The notes under the pieces were generated by a model. The model was not told the DNA's origin. It saw only the letters and a program-made list of their open reading frames with translations, and did no database searches. From Lentisphaeria bacterium (GTDB lineage: Bacteria; Verrucomicrobiota; Lentisphaeria; Oligosphaerales; JAFGRS01), in contig JAFGRS010000416.1 of NCBI GenBank assembly GCA_016935045.1, forward strand, positions 1 through 6,265: a DNA stretch of 6,265 nt. The letters run 5' to 3'. The position numbers were made by a program, and so were the translations under genes. Each line of letters opens with the position of its first letter. Within the stretch, counting starts at the first letter, position 1. Of this stretch, positions 1-6,263 are shown in pieces.

Positions 1-1
1 G

Positions 2-1675
2 CCCGCGGCCCTGGCCTCCCCCGCGGCCGGCCCCACCCATGCCTACTCCCCACCCCGCGACCTCGAGGAATGGACGCACTTCATGCGCCGCATCGTCGAA
101 CACTGCAACGTCGAGCGCGACCTCGGCATCCGCTACTGGGTCACCATGCTCAACGAGGCGGATATCCCCGTCCGACGCGGCCAGGCACAGTGGGACTCCC
201 TCTACGACCTGTACGAACGCACCACCCGCCTGGTCAAGGCCATCGACCCCAACCTCAAGGTCGGCGGGCCCGCAACCTGCGGCCCCCTGCCCGGCACGCA
301 GGAGGAGGACATCCGCAGCTACCTCCGCTTCTGTCGGGCCAGGGACCTGCCCCCGGATTTCCTCTGCTTCCACGCCTACGGACGGCCCCACCCCAGGGAG
401 TACGAGGACGCCATCCTCGCCGTCCGCCGCGTCGTCGCCGAGGAGTGGCCGGGACTGCGGCCCGAGCTGTTCCTCGACGAGTGGAACCTGTGGGGGAAAG
501 GCTACCGCCAGAACAGCGAGTACGCGGCGGCCTACCTTGCCGCCGCCGTGCATTACCAGATCCGGGCCGGGCTCAGCCGTTCCTGCATCGTCAGCTTCAA
601 CTCCCACCTCTCCGATACGGAAATGGCGGAAACCGGAAGGACCTTCCAGGGTCCCTTCCGCAAGGGCGACGCCCCCGGAGCGGCACGATTCCACCCCGAG
701 ACGGTCGAAATCGAGGGCAAGCCCCGACGCTGCCTCTACACCCACTCGATCCCGGGAAAGGGCACCATCGTCCCCTACACCTTCGGACGCTTCCAGGTCG
801 CCCTGCCCCGCGAAGGCTGCATACTGCGCACCGGGACCGCCCTCGCCCTGGACTACCCCGACGCGGACGGCTGCGGCATGAGCATCGTCCTCCGCGAGAA
901 CGACCGGGAGACCCTTCTCCTGACGACCCACGCCCGCGCCCCGCGCTGGGAGGAGCACGAGGTGGACCTGTCCCGTTTCTCCGGTCGCGCGGTGGCCATC
1001 GAGTTCCGCACGGATTGCGGACGCGCGGGGGATACCCGTGCGGATCACGGCCTCTGGGGTTCCCCGGTGCTGGCGGGGGGGGACGAGACCGTGTTCGACT
1101 TCTGCGTTGCCGTGGCGGAGGCCACGACGGGCTACGTCAGCGCCCCGGGCGGCTGGCACGAGCGTGAGCCCACGCTGCCGCTGATCAAGGGTGACGTGGT
1201 TACCCCGGCGTTTTTCACCTACGTCCTCCTCGACCAGCTCCGCGGCGAGCGTCTGCCGGTTCACATCGAGGGGGCTGACGGCATCCACGCCGGCGATACG
1301 GACGGCGCCCTGGCCTGCAGGGATGGCGCCAAGGTGCGGGTGCTGCTCTGGCACTTCGATGCCGCCCTGGCCGAGTTCGCCAATGTCCTCGCCCCGGCCG
1401 CCGTCGGCCCGGAGTGCCGGATCGAGCTGCAACTCGCGGGCCTCGGCGCGGAACGGTGCCGCCTCAGCCAACGCCTCGTCGATGCCGAACACAGCAATGT
1501 GTACACCGATGCCGTGCGCAAACCCCCCGCGGAACGACGCGCCCCCGAGAACCTCGACGACGACGCCGTCGAGGTGGTCGACGACCGTTCGGTGACGACC
1601 CCCGGCGGCCGCATCACCCTGCCCCTGCGCCTGCGCAACCTCTCCGTCACCCTGCTCGAAATGGAGCCGGAGTAG
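2..1675 (+). CDS. GH39-family glycoside hydrolase (beta-xylosidase-like), 5'-truncated by the window edge
   Basis: The reading frame is open to the first base, so the true start lies upstream. An internal Met at position 83 falls inside the catalytic domain and is not a start. Residues are numbered from position 2. The segment before the acid/base, the stretch YDLYERTTRLVKAIDPNLKV and the following GGPAT match the GH39 clan-A barrel. The expected acid/base Glu is E52 (LNEADIP, bases 155-157) and the nucleophile is E160 (FLDEWN, bases 479-481). GH39 enzymes are retaining beta-xylosidases or alpha-L-iduronidases; a xylosidase-like role is inferred. After barrel strand 8 (SFNSHLSD), about 170 residues with a beta-sandwich look (vDLs.fsGR, then D..LWGSPVL) intervene. 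The frame then returns to GH39 with IKGDVVTPAFFTYVLLDQL, and the C-terminal beta-sandwich includes the conserved HSNVYTD. The usual NEP reads NEA here. Export cannot be judged because the N-terminus is missing. The gene converges on the next one across a repeat tract. The family assignment is fairly sure; the substrate is not. Confidence 0.85.
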   Translation, partial: PAALASPAAGPTHAYSPPRDLEEWTHFMRRIVEHCNVERDLGIRYWVTMLNEADIPVRRGQAQWDSLYDLYERTTRLVKAIDPNLKVGGPATCGPLPGTQEEDIRSYLRFCRARDLPPDFLCFHAYGRPHPREYEDAILAVRRVVAEEWPGLRPELFLDEWNLWGKGYRQNSEYAAAYLAAAVHYQIRAGLSRSCIVSFNSHLSDTEMAETGRTFQGPFRKGDAPGAARFHPETVEIEGKPRRCLYTHSIPGKGTIVPYTFGRFQVALPREGCILRTGTALALDYPDADGCGMSIVLRENDRETLLLTTHARAPRWEEHEVDLSRFSGRAVAIEFRTDCGRAGDTRADHGLWGSPVLAGGDETVFDFCVAVAEATTGYVSAPGGWHEREPTLPLIKGDVVTPAFFTYVLLDQLRGERLPVHIEGADGIHAGDTDGALACRDGAKVRVLLWHFDAALAEFANVLAPAAVGPECRIELQLAGLGAERCRLSQRLVDAEHSNVYTDAVRKPPAERRAPENLDDDAVEVVDDRSVTTPGGRITLPLRLRNLSVTLLEMEPE

Positions 1676-1676
1676 G

Positions 1677-1792
1677 CCCCCATCCCGATGGACCGGCCGC
1701 GGCCCCGCGGCCACATCTTTCCCCCATCCGGCTGGACCGGCCGCGGCCTCGCGTCCACATCTTTCCCCCATCCCGCTGGAGCGGCCGCGGCC
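1677..1792. repeat. 44-bp GC-palindromic tandem repeat, about 2.6 copies, between convergent genes
   Basis: Unit 1 is 1677-1720, unit 2 is 1721-1764 and a partial unit 3 runs from 1765 to about 1792. Units 1 and 2 match at 40 of 44 positions; the first 28 bases of unit 3 match unit 2 at 26. Each unit opens with CCCCCATCC, carries the 10-bp palindrome GGCCGCGGCC and, in the two full copies, ends with CCACATCTTT. The array starts one base after the GH39 stop codon and ends 8 bp before the stop codon of the opposing gene, so it occupies nearly the whole intergenic gap. No ORF of interest lies in it. It may belong to a dispersed repeat family and may act as a bidirectional transcription barrier; both ideas are inference. 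Confidence 0.9.
1695..1720 (+). terminator. possible weak hairpin terminator in repeat unit 1
   Basis: Bases 1695-1712 form a perfect inverted repeat, GGCCGCGG-CC-CCGCGGCC, lying 20 bp after the GH39 stop codon and followed by ACATCTTT. The stem is very GC-rich, but the T tract is short and interrupted, so intrinsic termination would be weak. The same stem could also impede transcription arriving from the minus-strand genes. The call rests only on position and base pairing. Confidence 0.25.
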
Positions 1793-1800
1793 CGACGGGA

Positions 1801-4329
1801 TCACTCTTCGAGGCAGGGCTGGACTTCGATGCCGTTGATCAGGATCTCCGTGCCCTCCAGAGCAGGTTCCCGGGTGCCCTCACCCCGGTCTGTGATCCGC
1901 AGTCGTGCCGATGGTCCCCGGGCCCGGAAGCGCAGGCAGTGGTACTCCATCCACACCGTTCCCGGGCCCGGCGAAACGCCCGAGCGCAAGGCCGTGGGAT
2001 ACGACTCCCGGATGGCGCCCGGCAGCATCTCGGCGCCGGAAACCGTGATCGTGGCCCCCGTGAGATCGCGGTCCGGCGGCATCCCCACCAAGGCCCCGCA
2101 CTCCGCCGCCAGCATCCGAACCGAGTAGACGCGGCCTTCCGCCAGATCGACGATATCCTGTTCGAGACGGTTCGCGCCCGCGGCGGTAACACGCAGAAGC
2201 ACCGCGGTGTCGCCCCGCGGTGAGGGCGCCTGACGTCCCTGCACGAGGCCGAGACCGGGAACCTCGATGGGGCAGATGCTGTCGTGGCCGGCGGCGGTCA
2301 CCGTCCAGCCCTCGAGGCCCTGTTCGAAGTCGGGGTTGTCGAGGTGCGTCGTGGTATACGGGTCCGCGGCCAGCCTCTCGGTGCTGCCCTCGATGGCGTA
2401 GTGCCGCAGCAGCCTTCCCAGCCGGCGGAGCGTCTCGGAGTCTGCCCGCGAGAGATGGGACATTTCCACCCCGTAGAGGCCGAAGAAGAGGGGGTCCACG
2501 GCCAGGGCATGCATCTGGGCATCGAGATGGACGCCGAAATCGGTTCCGGGACAGGTGTTGGCCATGGCGGGAGGCGTCATCGCCGCACTCAGCGCGATGA
2601 CGGCGCGGCGCAGGCTCCCGGGAAGGGCCTCCTCCCAGTTCTGGCAGCGCGCCACAAGACCCGTTTGGATCGCCTGCATGCCCTCTGCCTCGGTCGGGCC
2701 CTCCGAGACCGGGCAGTCGAGAGCGAAGGGCCAGCCGCAATCCCGCAGGCAACGCAGAAACAGGGCCGCCCCCGGCGCCTCCGGGGACGCGGCAACGAGA
2801 GGAAGGAGCATCCGGCCTCGGAAAGGCTCCTCGTCCGCGAGCTGACGGGCACTGCCCGCCAAGGCGATGTAGGCTGATTCCACAGGTCCTTCCGCGAGCC
2901 CTTCGACCCGGATGCCTCCGGCCAGGGGATGGCTGTAGCCCTGGGCGCCGCGCGACCAGGCCATGGCCTGGTCGGGGGTCAGACCCGCCGTTGCCCATCG
3001 AGCCGGCAGCGCGGCCGGACTCACCCACGTCTTGCCCGCCTCGCTGACTTCGCGCATGGCAGCGGCAGAGCCGGTCCCGTCTCCCGCCACCACGTTGCAG
3101 TGGGGCAGCAGGGCCTGGCGGATGCGTTCCCATGTGTGCGGCCCGAGGGAGGGGATGGCGGTCCGGATCTCCGGCCCGGCGCAGACCAGCGCCGGCACGG
3201 AGCGGACGGTGATGGCATCGGGCGTGCCCTGCACCCACAGCCGGTGCCGTCCGGCGGGGAGCCGGCACATGCCCTCGGACGGGCCATCGACGTCGAGCGT
3301 GTTCGCGATGTCGCGGCGGTCGTCGTCCACCCGCAGCAGTCCCCTTCCCCGCAGGCGGAAGAAGCACCATCCGTCCCGCGGGGTCACGAACCAGGTCTCG
3401 GCCACGGTTCGACAAGCCTCTCCCTCGAGTCTCAGCAACTCGGTGACCAGGTTGTTCAGCACCCGCAGCCGGCGGTCGTCTCCGGGCAGGACGAGGGCCA
3501 TGGTCTCGGCTGTTGCCTGGTCAGCGCCCGCCGCGTCCCGCCAGACGGCCCGCAGGGCGTAGGCATCGGCTTCCAGGCCGTCCGTGGGCAGCAGGATGGT
3601 GCTCCGGCGGCGTGGGGATGGGATCGTCTCATACCACATCTCACGCCCCGTGGACCGGTCCTGCAAGGCCAGCTCCAGCCGTCCCGCGGCCAGGGTGTCG
3701 GGAGGGATCGCGGCCAGGACCGTGATCGTCAGCAGGCGGTTGCGGCGGGCCGCGGTTTCACGCGTCCAGGGATTCGCCACCTCGACCGCGAGGGGTTCGC
3801 ACCACGCCGACGGAGCAAGCCGCAGGACGCCAGGATGTTCCGTACCCTCCCCGGGCCCCCCAACCAGGCACGCATGCACCAAGGGCACCGCCGCGGGCAC
3901 GAGCACGGTGGACGCGCGCCCCGCCAGCGCCGCCAGGGGGACCTCCCCCGCCAGCGCCGCGACTCGGGAATTCCCCGGCAGGGCAAACTGCCGCTGGGAA
4001 AGGGCCGCGCCGCGATCGTCCAGCAGCCGTAGGGTAACCTGACGCGGTTCCTTGGACCCGTTGGCCAGGTCGGCGCACAACACCCCCCGAGGCGGAACTG
4101 TGCCCGGCAGCCACGCCAGGTACAGCTCGTCCCCGACGGGACCGCCCTCGGCCTCGGCTAGAGGAAGCGCGTCCGTGACGCGCCACGACACTGCGCTCGT
4201 CTCCTGAGCGGCCACAGGCGTACCCACGGCCCAGGCCAGCATGCCTGCCAGGCAGCAGAGCCCCATCGCCGCCGCCGTGCCGCGCTGTCCAGGGAGCAAC
4301 TGCCGGGCATGGCTCGGTAAGGGCCCCAT
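1801..4329 (-). CDS. exported multidomain protein of unknown function with C-terminal CBM4/9-like domain
   Basis: The proposed product is 842 residues. The start at 4329 gives an n-region with two Arg, a hydrophobic core (GLCCLAGMLAWAVG) and an AxA-type type I signal-peptidase site (TPVAA|QE, about residue 42). A start at 4266 would remove the positive charges. Neither start has a convincing Shine-Dalgarno; a GGGAGG lies about 25 bases before 4329. Residues about 65-290 look like beta-sandwich or Ig-like segments. Residues about 290-385 (with DGWCFFRLRG) are another beta-rich unit. Residues about 388-645 alternate strands and helices, suggesting a divergent TIM-barrel-like region ending in FFGLYGVEMSHLSR and LLRHYAIEG. 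Residues about 660-842 begin with NPDFEQGLEGW, typical of CBM4/9-like sugar-binding domains. From memory it resembles large uncharacterised secreted proteins of PVC bacteria; no catalytic residues can be assigned. It lies 62 bp downstream of the GH29 gene on the same strand, so co-transcription is likely. It could be an enzyme, a glycan-binding or a surface protein. Confidence 0.85.
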   Translation of the reverse strand: MGPLPSHARQLLPGQRGTAAAMGLCCLAGMLAWAVGTPVAAQETSAVSWRVTDALPLAEAEGGPVGDELYLAWLPGTVPPRGVLCADLANGSKEPRQVTLRLLDDRGAALSQRQFALPGNSRVAALAGEVPLAALAGRASTVLVPAAVPLVHACLVGGPGEGTEHPGVLRLAPSAWCEPLAVEVANPWTRETAARRNRLLTITVLAAIPPDTLAAGRLELALQDRSTGREMWYETIPSPRRRSTILLPTDGLEADAYALRAVWRDAAGADQATAETMALVLPGDDRRLRVLNNLVTELLRLEGEACRTVAETWFVTPRDGWCFFRLRGRGLLRVDDDRRDIANTLDVDGPSEGMCRLPAGRHRLWVQGTPDAITVRSVPALVCAGPEIRTAIPSLGPHTWERIRQALLPHCNVVAGDGTGSAAAMREVSEAGKTWVSPAALPARWATAGLTPDQAMAWSRGAQGYSHPLAGGIRVEGLAEGPVESAYIALAGSARQLADEEPFRGRMLLPLVAASPEAPGAALFLRCLRDCGWPFALDCPVSEGPTEAEGMQAIQTGLVARCQNWEEALPGSLRRAVIALSAAMTPPAMANTCPGTDFGVHLDAQMHALAVDPLFFGLYGVEMSHLSRADSETLRRLGRLLRHYAIEGSTERLAADPYTTTHLDNPDFEQGLEGWTVTAAGHDSICPIEVPGLGLVQGRQAPSPRGDTAVLLRVTAAGANRLEQDIVDLAEGRVYSVRMLAAECGALVGMPPDRDLTGATITVSGAEMLPGAIRESYPTALRSGVSPGPGTVWMEYHCLRFRARGPSARLRITDRGEGTREPALEGTEILINGIEVQPCLEE

Positions 4330-4391
4330 CCCGGAGTGCCGCTTCGAGTGCAAACCTCCCGGTGAACCGCAGTTCCGGGCAGGCGCGCGGC

Positions 4392-5732
4392 TCACGGGGG
4401 GCCTCCGTGTTCCGGGCCCGCCGGCCGCCAGGTCCCGTCGAGCCACTCGGGTCCGAGATCGGTGAGGGCGTAGGGCGGGCCCTCGAAGGAGACTTTGACG
4501 ACGGGCGCGAGGGGATCCGGGGGCTCGGAGGGGAGCCCCCCGATGCGCCAGCGCCCATTGGGAATGGCGTCCACCTGCAGCGCCTCCCCCGTCGTCAGCA
4601 GGGATGCCGACACCACCCGCGGCCCGATCTTCGAGAGGATCAGCTCCTCGCCGGGATAGTAGAAGAGGCTCAGGTAGCCCACGGAACCGCGACACGTCCA
4701 CATGCCGTAATGGAACATGGGGCCCTGGACCCGCCCCCCGCGGGCCGGGTAGATGCGCGCCGGACAGGTCCCGTACACCGCTTCGCCATGGCGGCCCAGC
4801 CAACGGCCGATCCGGTCGAGGACCTCGCCTTCACGGGCATCGATGGCGCCGTCGGCCCGGGGACCCACGTTGAGAAGAAAGTTGCCGCCCAGACGCACGG
4901 CGTCGACCAGGTTGAAGAGCACCTCGCCGGGGGCCTTGTTGGCCATGCTGTGGCGCAGGTACCCCCATCCCGGCGCGTAGTTCACGGTCATGCAGGTCTC
5001 CCAGAGCCGTCCCCCCTCGGCCTCGACGCGCTGCTCGGGGGTCCCGAAGTCCTCCGGCAGGCCCGAGCGGTTGTTGATCAGGATCCCCGGCTGCAGTTCG
5101 CGGGCCATGGCATTGAGTTCGGCGGAACGCCAGAACTCCGCCGCGGGGACCTGCAGGGCCTTGCCGCCCCACATGCCGTGGGCGGCACTGCCGGGCAACG
5201 ACGGGGCGTCGTACCACAGGATGTCGATCTTCCCATAGCGGGTCATCAGCTCCCGGACCTGGGTGTGGACTTCGGCCACCATCCGCGGCAATTCGTCGGC
5301 GTAGGTCACCGGGTCCCAATGGCAGCGCCAGCGCCAGTTCAGCAACGAATAGTAGAAGCCGATCCGCAGGCCCGCGGCTCGCAGTGCCTCGACATACTCC
5401 CGCACCAGGTCCCTGCCCGGACCGGTCCGCGCCGCGGTGAACCCGTGCGTGGCGGTGTCGAAAAGGCAGTACCCATCGTGGTGCCGCGTGGTCAGGACCA
5501 CATACCGAGCCCCGCCTGCAACCGCGCGCGACGCCAGCCTTCGGGCCCAGTCGCCGCGGGGACGGAACTGCTGCGCCAGGGGCTCGAATTCCCGCAGGGG
5601 CATCAGGTCCCTTGCCATGATCTGCTCGCCCCGGCCAAGGACGGCGTAGCAGCCCCAGTGCACGAACAGCCCGAAGCGGGCCTCCTCAAACCAGGTCCGC
5701 CGGCATGCTTCCTGCTCACTGTTTTCCGCCAT
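4392..5732 (-). CDS. GH29-family alpha-L-fucosidase
   Basis: The product is 446 residues and hydrolyses terminal alpha-L-fucose by a retaining mechanism if it follows its family. The catalytic (beta/alpha)8 barrel shows FGLFVHWG (His25), TTRHHDGY (His84, His85) and RDLVREYVEALRAAGLRIGF. The predicted nucleophile is Asp175 in IDILWYD, followed by RLWETCMTV, a candidate region for the acid/base, and GGNFLLNVGP near residues 283-291. Residues after about 335 form a C-terminal beta-sandwich. The ATG at 5732 is chosen because GGAG lies 7 bases upstream and the FEEARFGLFVHWG homology begins soon after. The ATG at 5762 has no such site and adds ten unlikely residues. There is no signal peptide, so a cytoplasmic location is suggested although many GH29 enzymes are exported. 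Many homologues have Trp after Glu in the GEW motif near residue 36, but here it is GEQ. Family identity is strong; the exact substrate is unknown. Confidence 0.95.
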   Translation of the reverse strand: MAENSEQEACRRTWFEEARFGLFVHWGCYAVLGRGEQIMARDLMPLREFEPLAQQFRPRGDWARRLASRAVAGGARYVVLTTRHHDGYCLFDTATHGFTAARTGPGRDLVREYVEALRAAGLRIGFYYSLLNWRWRCHWDPVTYADELPRMVAEVHTQVRELMTRYGKIDILWYDAPSLPGSAAHGMWGGKALQVPAAEFWRSAELNAMARELQPGILINNRSGLPEDFGTPEQRVEAEGGRLWETCMTVNYAPGWGYLRHSMANKAPGEVLFNLVDAVRLGGNFLLNVGPRADGAIDAREGEVLDRIGRWLGRHGEAVYGTCPARIYPARGGRVQGPMFHYGMWTCRGSVGYLSLFYYPGEELILSKIGPRVVSASLLTTGEALQVDAIPNGRWRIGGLPSEPPDPLAPVVKVSFEGPPYALTDLGPEWLDGTWRPAGPEHGGPP

Positions 5733-5739
5733 CGTGACA

Positions 5740-5743
5740 CTCC
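5740..5743 (-). promoter_or_regulatory. ribosome-binding site of the GH29 gene
   Basis: On the minus strand GGAG sits 7 bases before the ATG at 5732 (CGGAGTGTCACG-ATG). It decides between two in-frame ATGs 30 bases apart, because nothing comparable precedes the ATG at 5762. No clear -35/-10 promoter pair could be assigned upstream. Confidence 0.6.
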
Positions 5744-5771
5744 GTGCAAGTAATTGCTCCATAACCAGACG

Positions 5772-5893
5772 CTATGGCCACAGAATTCGGTTGGATGTAT
5801 CCAGAGTGGCGCAGGCGTCCCGCCTGCGCTGCCGGAACGACAGGCGGGACGCCTGTTCCACACTCCAAATCCAACCGAGTTCTGTGGCCATAG
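5772..5893. repeat. 122-bp nested inverted-repeat (hairpin) element upstream of the GH29 gene
   Basis: The outer arms are 5772-5796 and 5869-5893, inverted at 24 of 25 positions. The one difference (5786 against 5879) is a G-U pair in a plus-strand RNA. The inner arms CAGGCGTCCCGCCTG (5812-5826) and CAGGCGGGACGCCTG (5841-5855) are perfect inverted copies around a 14-base loop, and each arm is itself a near-palindrome (CAGGCG-TCC-CGCCTG). The sequence between outer and inner arms pairs imperfectly. The element begins 39 bp upstream of the GH29 start codon and encodes nothing convincing. It looks like a miniature, non-autonomous dispersed repeat of the kind often seen between genes in PVC-group genomes. 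That last point is recollection, not a search. The MITE- or REP-like nature is inferred. Confidence 0.85.
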
Positions 5894-5935
5894 ATCAGAC
5901 GTCTCGGAAACGCTACACATCTCATTGCGCTGCAA

Positions 5936-5968
5936 GGACCATGGACAATGGACCATGGACCATGGACT
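5936..5968. repeat. heptamer tandem array (GGACCAT/GGACAAT), left copy
   Basis: The 33 bases consist of 4.7 copies of a 7-bp unit in the order GGACCAT, GGACAAT, GGACCAT, GGACCAT, GGACT. The array is separated from the 122-bp hairpin element by 42 bp (5894-5935) in which I see no feature. It is an inverted counterpart of the array at 6231-6263. Confidence 0.9.
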
Positions 5969-6230
5969 GATCCCGAGTGCGGGAGCCGTTTGGCCGTGCT
6001 TGGATGGTTGAACGGCAAGTGAACGTACCGGCAAAACGGCGGTCGCCGTGTGGAACAGGCCCATCGGCGCCGCGAATCTGCCCATGGCCCGCGGTTCCGG
6101 GCACGGCCGAACCAAGGAGTGTTGCGTCGCATGCCGGAAGGAGGCGGGCATTCCGGCAGCTTTCATCGCCCTGCTCGCATCCACGCCGGCCATCACGCTG
6201 GGCAAGTGCTTGACGTCTCTGGCTTGAAAA
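5969..6230. other. 262-bp apparently non-coding segment between inverted heptamer arrays
   Basis: ORFs crossing this segment have no recognisable protein features and run into the flanking repeats, so I do not call a gene. It holds two possible hairpins. One is TGCCGGAA/TTCCGGCA (6132-6139 and 6151-6158, 11-base loop). The other is a longer-range pair, GCCGTTT/AAACGGC (5985-5991 and 6034-6040). At 6048-6060 it carries a 13-base match, in inverted orientation, to part of the upstream hairpin element. It could be the body of a small mobile element, gene remnants or a structured RNA; the sequence does not decide. Confidence 0.5.
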
Positions 6231-6263
6231 GGTCCATTGTCCATGGTCCATTGTCCATGGTCC
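6231..6263. repeat. heptamer tandem array (GTCCATT/GTCCATG), right copy in inverted orientation
   Basis: The 33 bases are alternating 7-bp units. Their reverse complement matches the array at 5936-5968 at 31 of 33 positions. The two differences are a C/A inside one unit and the last base. The window ends two bases later, so the array's outer boundary and any target-site duplication may lie just outside. Confidence 0.9.

Noticed and set aside
1677..1792. CRISPR array
   Set aside because: The 44-bp units are contiguous, with no unique spacers between them, and only about 2.6 copies exist.
2929..4032. A 367-codon open frame on the + strand opposite the large exported protein
   Set aside because: Its composition is dominated by Arg, Gly, Pro and His and it has no domain. 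The minus-strand frame has a signal peptide and ordered domains, so this is a shadow frame.
4330..4803. Extending the large exported protein upstream to an ATG at 4803
   Set aside because: This would overlap the fucosidase gene by more than 400 bases in another frame and bury the signal peptide in the middle of the protein. The sequence before 4329 is Arg/Pro-rich shadow.
4362..5753. A 463-codon open frame on the + strand opposite the fucosidase gene
   Set aside because: It is antisense to a gene with clear GH29 catalytic motifs. Its translation is low-complexity, rich in Pro, Arg and Gly, as expected from GC-rich third-position shadows, and shows no family motif.
5733..5762. ATG at 5762 as the fucosidase start
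   Set aside because: There is no ribosome-binding site before it, whereas the ATG at 5732 has GGAG at 7 bases. The extra ten residues do not form a signal peptide.
5603..6244. A 213-codon minus-strand frame spanning the start of the fucosidase gene and the repeats
   Set aside because: It runs through the hairpin element and both the interior and edge of the heptamer-array region, giving repeat-derived peptide such as SMVHCPWS, and it overlaps the fucosidase start out of frame.
5936..6263. Complete insertion sequence
   Set aside because: Only 262 bp lie between the inverted arrays, no transposase motif is seen, and no target-site duplication can be identified inside the window.
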